From: Spirosoma sp.
GTDB taxonomy: Bacteria; Bacteroidota; Bacteroidia; Cytophagales; Spirosomataceae
Assembly (NCBI GenBank): GCA_028288385.1
Contig: JAQBNX010000016.1
Span: 1 to 13,317 of the forward strand
Length of the DNA: 13,317 nt
Reading direction: 5' to 3'
The notes under the pieces were generated by a model, which saw only the letters and a program-made list of their open reading frames with translations, was not told where the DNA came from and ran no database searches. The translations under genes were made by a program, and so were the position numbers. Positions 1 to 6,201 of the stretch are shown in pieces; positions within the stretch are counted from its first letter, which is position 1, and each line of letters begins with the position of its first letter.

Positions 1-590
1 TTCCGGGCGGAATGAAGTTTGCCGATACCAACGGCGACGGTGTTATCTCCTACGATACGCAGGACATGGTTGAGATTGGCAACCCCAATCCGGCTTTCAC
101 CTGGGCCTGGACGTTTGCCGCCGATTACAATAAGTTTGACCTGAACATTATGTTCCTCGGCGCGCAGGATTTCGACATCTATCGCAATATCGAAGCCTCG
201 ACCATGAACATGGATGGCGTTTTTAACGTATTGGACAAAGCCAAAGATCGCTGGCGGTCGCCAGAGAATCCGGGCTCAAATCCGGGGAGCAAAAATTCAC
301 AGGGAGGAACCAGCTACTTCAAATGGTCGCGCGAGAGCAGCGAACGTTACGTGTATGATGGCAGTTACGTATGGCTGAAAACCATTACCCTTGGCTACAC
401 GCTGCCTAAGTTCAAATCCTTCCTGAGCAATGCCCGGATTTTCGTGACTGGTAATAACCTTTTCCTATTCACGAAGTACCCCGGTAACAATCCCGACGCG
501 GGTGTACGGGGTACCACCGAACCCAATAATGACGACGAGTCGTATCCGATTCCCCGCACCATGGCTGCCGGACTTAAACTTAACTTCTAA
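1..590 (+). CDS. SusC-like TonB-dependent outer membrane transporter, C-terminal part (5' end outside window)
   Basis: This is the last ~196 codons of a SusC/RagA-family outer membrane beta-barrel, which pairs with a SusD lipoprotein to import a large ligand using TonB energy. The reading frame is open from position 3 with no start in context, so the ATG at 12 is internal. Visible family marks are an Asp-rich, EF-hand-like loop (DTNGDG, positions 24-41), the GNPNP motif, the SYVWLKTITLGYTLP strand, the ARIFVTGNNLF strand, and a final YPIPRT...LKLNF strand ending in Phe, the usual BamA recognition residue for barrel assembly. The stop at 588-590 lies 11 nt before the susD-like start, so the two are almost certainly co-transcribed. 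Family assignment is firm. The ligand cannot be read from this part. Confidence 0.95.
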   Translation, partial: PGGMKFADTNGDGVISYDTQDMVEIGNPNPAFTWAWTFAADYNKFDLNIMFLGAQDFDIYRNIEASTMNMDGVFNVLDKAKDRWRSPENPGSNPGSKNSQGGTSYFKWSRESSERYVYDGSYVWLKTITLGYTLPKFKSFLSNARIFVTGNNLFLFTKYPGNNPDAGVRGTTEPNNDDESYPIPRTMAAGLKLNF

Positions 591-601
591 TCGTCACGGA
601 G

Positions 602-2104
602 ATGAAAAAAATAACAATCGTAAGTGCGCTTCTTCTTTGCCTCACCCATTTTTCGTGTAAGGAAGATATGTTAGTGACGACCGACCCTACCCGGATTGGC
701 ACCGCTCTGTTTTATAAAAATGAAACACAGTTTCTGCAGGCGCTGAGTGGCGTATACGGCCAGTTGCAGACCATCACTAACTCTGCCTACATCTTTCAGG
801 AGTTTGCGTCGGACAACACCACTCTCGATTTTAACCCCCTCGACCGAGGGGGCGCTGCCGGCTGGGAAGCCTTCGAATTCTCGACGGTTAACCAGGGCAA
901 CGGCGAAATCGCTAATATGTGGAACCAGTATTACTCGGCGCTCTACAACACAAATTTTACACTGGAGAAACTGGCTGCCAGTACGCTCGATGCTGCCGCC
1001 AAGGGGCCCATCGAAGGGCAGTTGAAATTCCTGCGGGCGTATTTCTATTTTCATTTGGTTCAGTATTTCGGCGACGTCGTGCTCGTTACGTCTACGCTGG
1101 ATAAGCCCGATAAAGCGTTTGAACTGATCCGTTCACCGCAGGCCGATGTGTGGAAGCAAATTGAAAAGGACTTGACGGAAGCTACCGCGCTGTTGCCCGC
1201 TACGTACCCAGCCAGCCAGTTGGGACGGGCTACCAAAGGGGCTGCGGTTAGTTTATTGGGCAAAGTCTACCTGACGCAGAAAAAATATGCCGAGGCCGTA
1301 ACGACGCTGAAGCAGGTACTGACTATGGGTTATTCGTTAGTGCCCAACTACGCCGACAATTTCAATCCGGCCAAAAAGAATGGGCCCGAATCTATTTTTG
1401 AAGTGCAGTATCAGGGCGGCAACGACCTCGGCGAGTGGAGCACCTTTGCCTACACGTTTGCACCCCGGCTTTCTGCCGGTGCGGTTACCGGATTTGCCAA
1501 TACGACACCGGGCGGACGTAACATTCCAACCAACGACATCATTGCCGCCTACGAACCGGGCGACCTGCGCAAAGATGCCTCGTTGAAAACCAGTTACACC
1601 CTAAATGGTACGGTGGTCCCAATTCCATACATCACTAAGTTTACTCATACGCACACCATCACCGGACGGACGGATGATAACTGGCCGGTGCTTCGGTATG
1701 CCGACGTGCTGCTGATGCTGGCCGAAGCGATCAATGAGCAGTCGGGCCCAACAGCCGAAGCAGTCGATTACCTAAATCAAATCAGAAAGAGGGCAGGGCT
1801 AAAGGAGGTATCGGGTCTGGACAAAGCGGCCTTTAAAACGGCGGTGCTCAAAGAACGGCGCGTTGAACTGGCCTTTGAAAACCACCGCTGGTTTGATCTG
1901 AAGCGAACGATGACACCAGCTGAGTTAGCCGCTTTTATGAATGCCCATGGAGCTAAAGAGAAAGCAAAACCCACGGTAGACCGGGGCGGTATTTCCTTCA
2001 ATGCCCTGGATTATGTGTTCAATGATTACGAGTACTTTTTGCCTATTCCGGCGCCCCAGATTTTGATTAACAATAAACTGACGCAGAACCCCGGCTACCA
2101 GTAA
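602..2104 (+). CDS. SusD/RagB-family outer membrane lipoprotein
   Basis: This is the surface ligand-binding lid of the SusCD transporter. The 500-residue length is normal for the family. Residues 1-18 form a lipoprotein signal peptide ending at Cys19. The residues after it (Lys20-Glu21-Asp22) match the acidic surface-export signal known in Bacteroidota, so the protein should sit outside the cell. Family motifs include FLRAYFYFHLVQYFGD (143-158) in the TPR-like helical part, RYADVLLMLAEA (365-376), KERRVELAFENHRWFDLKR (417-435), and the C-terminal FLPIPAPQI...QNPGY. The ATG is preceded by ggag at a short distance. The upstream neighbour is the SusC partner. Downstream come a strong hairpin and the cytochrome genes. 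The ligand is unknown: SusD proteins diverge too much to infer it from sequence. Confidence 0.96.
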   Translation: MKKITIVSALLLCLTHFSCKEDMLVTTDPTRIGTALFYKNETQFLQALSGVYGQLQTITNSAYIFQEFASDNTTLDFNPLDRGGAAGWEAFEFSTVNQGNGEIANMWNQYYSALYNTNFTLEKLAASTLDAAAKGPIEGQLKFLRAYFYFHLVQYFGDVVLVTSTLDKPDKAFELIRSPQADVWKQIEKDLTEATALLPATYPASQLGRATKGAAVSLLGKVYLTQKKYAEAVTTLKQVLTMGYSLVPNYADNFNPAKKNGPESIFEVQYQGGNDLGEWSTFAYTFAPRLSAGAVTGFANTTPGGRNIPTNDIIAAYEPGDLRKDASLKTSYTLNGTVVPIPYITKFTHTHTITGRTDDNWPVLRYADVLLMLAEAINEQSGPTAEAVDYLNQIRKRAGLKEVSGLDKAAFKTAVLKERRVELAFENHRWFDLKRTMTPAELAAFMNAHGAKEKAKPTVDRGGISFNALDYVFNDYEYFLPIPAPQILINNKLTQNPGYQ

Positions 2105-2132
2105 ATCGTGAAACCTGCTGATAGATAGGCAC

Positions 2133-2177
2133 TTTTCTGTACGAGTCGGTGTTGTAAACATTGATTCGTACAGAAAA
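2133..2177 (+). other. Perfect 12-bp inverted repeat, long RNA hairpin after susD
   Basis: TTTTCTGTACGA (2133-2144) and TCGTACAGAAAA (2166-2177) are exact reverse complements. The 21 nt between them also pair in RNA: 2145-2153 with 2157-2165, using three G-U pairs and leaving a 3-nt loop. The result is a 21-bp stem. The G-U pairs would be A-C mismatches on the other strand, so the full stem exists only in the + transcript. No T-tract follows it on the + strand, so it is not a textbook intrinsic terminator. It may stabilise the 3' end of the susCD mRNA, attenuate read-through, or be an RNase processing site. It occupies most of the 118-nt susD-cytochrome gap. I found no convincing TAnnTTTG-type promoter in the rest. 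Confidence 0.75.
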
Positions 2178-2222
2178 ATAGTTGTAAAATAATAATCAAC
2201 GTATCAACTTTTTGGATCAATT

Positions 2223-4586
2223 GTGATAGGAGTTTCATTTTGGCTGTGGCAGTTTCTGGGCCGCTTACACCCGCTGATCGTCCATTTTCCGGTTAGCTTA
2301 CTAACGGTTGCTTTGTTGCTGGAACTCGTTGGGTGGCGTCGTAAATCATCGGATTTGCGCGCGGGTATTACGGCCTTAGTGTGGATTGGTGCCATCGGCT
2401 CGGTGGTGGCCGCCGTATTGGGACTGGTATTAGTTAATCAGGAGGAATATGGGGGTAAGGTAGTCGCCATACACCAGTGGGCGGGCCTGGCCACCATGAC
2501 GCTGGCCGTGCTAACGGTAGCGGCACTTCGCTATGGCCGGGCAAAACTGTACCGGGGATTGCTGACAACAACAGTTGTAGGCGTTACAATTGCGGGACAT
2601 TACGGAGCTATGGTCACCCATGGCGACGACTACCTGACGAGCGTACTGCCCGACGGTAAGGTGCCCGCTACGTTCGCTGATGCTGGCAGCAGCGATTCGA
2701 AATTTACGTTTGCCGCCAAGACCGATCAACCCCTCGACGAAAAGCAGATTGGCGAATTAAACGTAGAAGTCCGCTCTATTCTGGCTCATAACTGCTACAG
2801 CTGCCACGGCCCTGTTAAGGTTAAAGGCGGCCTGCGGCTGGACAAGAAGGATCTTATTATGAAGGGCGGAGAAGATGGGGTTGTGCTGGTGGCGGGGCAT
2901 CCTGAAAAAAGCGACCTGATTCGGCGAATCAAACTTCCGGCTGGTCACGACGATGCTATGCCCACCAAAGGCAAACGCCTGACCGAACATGACATTGCGC
3001 TGCTTGAATTCTGGATTAAACAGGGGGCACCCTGGCCAAGCGGAGCCGAAAAAAGCATTTACCGGGTTGCAGCGCTGGAGCCACGCCTGCCTGCCTTGCC
3101 CGACTCTGCTGCTGGTCTGAGCAACCCGGTGGACCGATTTGTGAACGTGTATTTCCAGAAACATAAATTGGCCTGGAGGAACGTAGTGGACGACCGGACC
3201 TACATGCGCCGGGTATATTTAGACGTAGTGGGGCTGTTGCCCACGCCCGAAGAGCTGAAAACCTTTACGGCCGATACGCGGCCTGACAAACGGGCAATAC
3301 TCGTAAAGGACCTGCTCAGTCGAAACAATGACTATGCCCAGCACTGGCTTACGTTCTGGAACGATGCACTACGAAATGACTATACCGGCACGGGCTACAT
3401 TACCGGAGGCCGGTTTGACATAACCAACTGGCTGTATTCGTCGCTAAAGACCAACAAGCCGTATAACCGGTTTGTCAGCGAACTCATCAGCCCAACCAAA
3501 GAATCGGCGGGTTTTATCAAAGGCATCAAATGGAGGGGCACCATCAATGCCAGCCAGCGAACGGAGATGCAGGCGGCACAAAACGTATCGCAGGTGCTGC
3601 TGGGGCTGAACCTCAAGTGTGCGTCGTGCCACGACAGCTTTATCAGCGACTGGAAACTGGCCGATGCGTATGCCTTTGCCAACGTGTTTGCCGATACAAC
3701 CTTAGAAATTAACCGCTGCGACAAGCCAACGGGCAAAATGGCGGGGCGTAAGATTATTTTTGAAAAGTTAGGAACGATCAATGGCAAAGCCACCACCGAC
3801 GAACGACTCCGCGAGTTGGCTCAGTTTATGGTGCAGCCTAAAAATGGGCGGCTCTATCGAACGGTTGTTAACCGAATTTGGGCGCAGGTCATGGGCCGGG
3901 GCATCATAGAACCTGTCGACGTAATGGATAACGATCCCTGGAGCCAGGATTTGCTGGACTGGCTGGCGTCTGATTTTGTCGCTAACGGCTATGACATCAA
4001 AAAACTCCTGTTCACTATTTTAACGTCCAGAACGTATCAGTTGCCTTCGGTTGGCCTGAAAGAGGCCGAACTGATTACCTCGCCTAAGTTTGTATTTCAG
4101 GGCATGGTGCGCCGTCGGCTCACAGCCGAGCAGTTTGCCGATGCCGTGAGCCTGGCATTTAGTCCTGTCTATGCCGATACGTCCATTGTGGAAAAGCAGT
4201 TTCCCAAACAACTAAAAAAAGAGATGCCGTTTCCAAGGGCATCGTTGGTCAAAAACGACCCGTTCTTAACAGCCCTTGGCCGCCCGAACCGCGAAACGGT
4301 CAGCACCAGCCGGTCGTCGCAGGCAAACCTGTTGCAGGCGCTGGAATTGACCAATGGCGAAAAATTCAATGACGCCATCCGGCGGGGAGCGCAGGAGTGG
4401 AAGGCTACGTACCCGGCGTCGGACGTATTGGTACGCAACCTGTACTGGAAGACCCTCGGCCGGGAGCCAAAGCCCAAGGAGTTGATGATTGCCCAGAAAA
4501 TTGTGGGTAAGACGCCAAGCACGGAAGGTATTCAGGACCTGGTATGGGCTATTAGCCTACACCCTGAATTTCAACTGATTTATTAA
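2223..4586 (+). CDS. Membrane-anchored c-type cytochrome, DUF2231-like + PSCyt1 + DUF1549 + DUF1553 (cassette A)
   Basis: This 787-residue fusion joins an inner-membrane anchor to planctomycete-type cytochrome domains. Four transmembrane segments lie near 17-37, 49-71, 84-102 and 112-132. Arg/Lys-rich loops at 39-46 and 103-111 predict a periplasmic C-terminus. Histidines in HPLIVHFP (16, 21), HQWAG (84) and GHYGAMVTHG (126, 133) match the cassette B anchor. PSCyt1 follows with CYSCH (191-195) and the downstream AMPTKGKRL...FWIKQGAPWP motif. DUF1549/PSCyt2 spans about 302-490 with CASCHD (466-471), and DUF1553/PSD1 about 525-780. The link between CASCH and DUF1553 is shorter than in the cassette B protein. 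The start is GTG. No in-frame ATG lies nearby, and the frame is closed at 2193-2195. The reaction is unknown. Two haem-c sites and a periplasmic location are the supported parts. Confidence 0.9.
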   Translation: MIGVSFWLWQFLGRLHPLIVHFPVSLLTVALLLELVGWRRKSSDLRAGITALVWIGAIGSVVAAVLGLVLVNQEEYGGKVVAIHQWAGLATMTLAVLTVAALRYGRAKLYRGLLTTTVVGVTIAGHYGAMVTHGDDYLTSVLPDGKVPATFADAGSSDSKFTFAAKTDQPLDEKQIGELNVEVRSILAHNCYSCHGPVKVKGGLRLDKKDLIMKGGEDGVVLVAGHPEKSDLIRRIKLPAGHDDAMPTKGKRLTEHDIALLEFWIKQGAPWPSGAEKSIYRVAALEPRLPALPDSAAGLSNPVDRFVNVYFQKHKLAWRNVVDDRTYMRRVYLDVVGLLPTPEELKTFTADTRPDKRAILVKDLLSRNNDYAQHWLTFWNDALRNDYTGTGYITGGRFDITNWLYSSLKTNKPYNRFVSELISPTKESAGFIKGIKWRGTINASQRTEMQAAQNVSQVLLGLNLKCASCHDSFISDWKLADAYAFANVFADTTLEINRCDKPTGKMAGRKIIFEKLGTINGKATTDERLRELAQFMVQPKNGRLYRTVVNRIWAQVMGRGIIEPVDVMDNDPWSQDLLDWLASDFVANGYDIKKLLFTILTSRTYQLPSVGLKEAELITSPKFVFQGMVRRRLTAEQFADAVSLAFSPVYADTSIVEKQFPKQLKKEMPFPRASLVKNDPFLTALGRPNRETVSTSRSSQANLLQALELTNGEKFNDAIRRGAQEWKATYPASDVLVRNLYWKTLGREPKPKELMIAQKIVGKTPSTEGIQDLVWAISLHPEFQLIY

Positions 4587-4604
4587 CAAGGTTATAAGTA
4601 TTAG

Positions 4605-4667
4605 TGATAGGATTTGGTCAAGATTACTCTAGTTAACCAGTCTGGTTTGCTGAGAGTCTTCCTATCA
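4605..4667 (+). other. Nested inverted repeats between the cytochrome and DUF1501 genes
   Basis: TGATAGGA (4605-4612) pairs exactly with TCCTATCA (4660-4667). Inside it ACTCT (4626-4630) pairs with AGAGT (4653-4657), and AACCA (4635-4639) pairs with TGGTT (4643-4647) around a 3-nt loop. The three co-axial pairings give one long interrupted hairpin filling most of the 97-nt gap. It is followed by an A-rich run, not a T-run, so it does not look like an intrinsic terminator for + transcripts. Each arm is short, and the element is weaker than those at 2133-2177 and 6126-6184. Confidence 0.5.
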
Positions 4668-4683
4668 AAAACGGTACAACGAG

Positions 4684-6120
4684 ATGAAAAATAATTGGAA
4701 CAGGCGGGAATTTCTGCAAAAGACAAGCGCGGCAACTCTGGCCGCTTTGGCAGCCGGTGCGCCCGTATCAAGTATGCTGTCGAGTTGCAGTAGAAAACAA
4801 AAGCCAGGGCAGACGACTGGTACGGCCGATACGGTCATCCTACTTTGGATGGCCGGTGGCATGGCCCATACCGAAACGTTTGATCCTAAACGGTATACGC
4901 CATACCAGACAGGGATGGAAAGTAACCGGGTCCTGAGTACGTTCAAACCGGTACCCACTGTGTTGGATGGGATCAACTTTTCGGAAGGGCTTCAGTCTAT
5001 TGGTAAGGTAATGGATAAGGGTACGCTGATCCGATCCTACGTAGCGGCCGATATGGGGCACATCCTGCACTCGCGCCACCAGTACCACTGGCATACCTGC
5101 TACGAACCGCCCCAGACCGTAGCGGCTCCGCATATCGGTTCCTGGATTGCCAAAGAGCTAGGGCCAAAAAATCCGGTTATCCCCGCCTTTGTCGACATTG
5201 GCCAGCGATTTACGGTGGGCGAAGCAGAAGAGCTTAAAGCCTTTCACACGGCTGGTTTCCTGGGCAATGAGTACGGCCCGTTCTTTATTTCGGACCCCAC
5301 ACAGGGTCTCGAAAGCGTTCGTCCGCCGGTGGGTATGGATGCCAAACGGTTTGAGCGACGCAATCAACTGTACAACGACCTCATCAGCAACGGGCCGGTT
5401 GGTGAGTTTGGCAGCGATTACCAGAAAGAGTCACTCAAGCGGTCGATGGAACAGGCCTATCGGTTGCTGAACTCCCCCGAAGCCAAGGCCTTTGACCTCA
5501 GCAAAGAGCCAAAAGCCAGCTATGATATTTATAACACCGGTAAGTTTGGATTAGGCTGTTTGCTGGCTCGCCGACTCACCGAACAGGGTGCCCGGTTTAT
5601 TAGCGTGACGACGGAATATGAGCCATTCAAAGGGTGGGACACCCACGAGAACGGCCATACCCGGCTGGAGGATATGAAAAAGCAGATTGATGCCCCCATT
5701 GCTCAGCTCATCAAAGACTTAGACAAGAGTGGCTTGCTGGACCGAACCATGGTCGTGCTGGCTAGTGAGTTTAGCCGCGATATGATGGTTGAGGGACGGC
5801 CGGGTGCGAAAGTGCAGGAGCAGGTTAAACAGCCGGATATCATATCTGATCCAAAATTTTATGGAATGCATCGCCATTTTACGGATGGGTGTTCAATCCT
5901 TATGTTCGGCGGAGGCATAAAAAAAGGGTTTGTTTACGGCAAAACGGCGGACGAACGCCCGTGTAAGACCATCGAAAACCCAGTTCGTATAGAAGGTATA
6001 CACCAGACCATTTATCATGCACTAGGTATTGCCCCCGATACACATTACGACGTTGAAGAACGCCCGTTTTATTCAACGCCGGACGGTAAAGGTCAACACG
6101 TGCCCGATCTGCTGGCTTGA
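4684..6120 (+). CDS. DUF1501 family protein, Tat-exported, divergent active-site motifs (cassette A)
   Basis: DUF1501 proteins share the alkaline phosphatase/sulfatase fold and are often encoded beside PSD1 cytochromes. Their substrate is not known to me. The 478-residue protein begins with a twin-arginine signal (NRREFLQ, 6-12) and a hydrophobic stretch (about 14-33). It then has SSC at 33-35, which could be a lipobox, making a Tat-exported lipoprotein. Family marks are LLWMAGGM...FDPK (53-69), GWDTHENGH (317-325), LASEFSRD (359-366), MHRHF (395-399) and GGGIKKGFVYG (409-419). The last motifs depart from the cassette B paralogue, which has GEFGRT and GRDHHP at the matching places. A His pair is kept, but the Gly and Thr positions are not. 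Tat use suggests folding, and perhaps metal loading, before export. The gene follows the cytochrome by 97 nt. Confidence 0.92.
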   Translation: MKNNWNRREFLQKTSAATLAALAAGAPVSSMLSSCSRKQKPGQTTGTADTVILLWMAGGMAHTETFDPKRYTPYQTGMESNRVLSTFKPVPTVLDGINFSEGLQSIGKVMDKGTLIRSYVAADMGHILHSRHQYHWHTCYEPPQTVAAPHIGSWIAKELGPKNPVIPAFVDIGQRFTVGEAEELKAFHTAGFLGNEYGPFFISDPTQGLESVRPPVGMDAKRFERRNQLYNDLISNGPVGEFGSDYQKESLKRSMEQAYRLLNSPEAKAFDLSKEPKASYDIYNTGKFGLGCLLARRLTEQGARFISVTTEYEPFKGWDTHENGHTRLEDMKKQIDAPIAQLIKDLDKSGLLDRTMVVLASEFSRDMMVEGRPGAKVQEQVKQPDIISDPKFYGMHRHFTDGCSILMFGGGIKKGFVYGKTADERPCKTIENPVRIEGIHQTIYHALGIAPDTHYDVEERPFYSTPDGKGQHVPDLLA

Positions 6121-6125
6121 TAAAA

Positions 6126-6184
6126 ATGGCTGGTCTATACATAGGAATGATTTTTAAGATATAGTCTCGCTATAGACCAGCCAT
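6126..6184 (+). other. Perfect 14-bp inverted repeat between cassettes A and B
   Basis: ATGGCTGGTCTATA (6126-6139) and TATAGACCAGCCAT (6171-6184) are exact reverse complements separated by 31 nt. A second small hairpin, TATAG (6160-6164) with CTATA (6170-6174), uses part of the same right arm, so the two folds exclude each other. On the + strand no T-run follows. On the - strand the stem is followed by TTTTA, the order expected of an intrinsic terminator for antisense transcription. It fills most of the 81-nt gap between the cassettes. It may insulate or tune expression of cassette B, but function is unproven. Confidence 0.7.
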
Positions 6185-6201
6185 CAACAGTCGAACGCTT
6201 T

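Noticed and set aside
671..1054. Antisense open frame of 127 codons within susD, and many similar frames opposite or out of phase with the large genes
   Set aside because: They lie wholly inside genes with strong family motifs, have no domain-like sequence, and their composition fits shadow frames of GC-moderate coding DNA.
2133..2177. Classical intrinsic terminator after susD
   Set aside because: The stem is strong, but no T-tract follows on the coding strand. Kept as a hairpin of unknown role.
2182..2222. Promoter for the cassette A cytochrome gene (TTG at 2182 and TTTG at 2211)
   Set aside because: The -7 part reads ACTTTTTG, not TAnnTTTG, with two mismatches, and the spacing is off.
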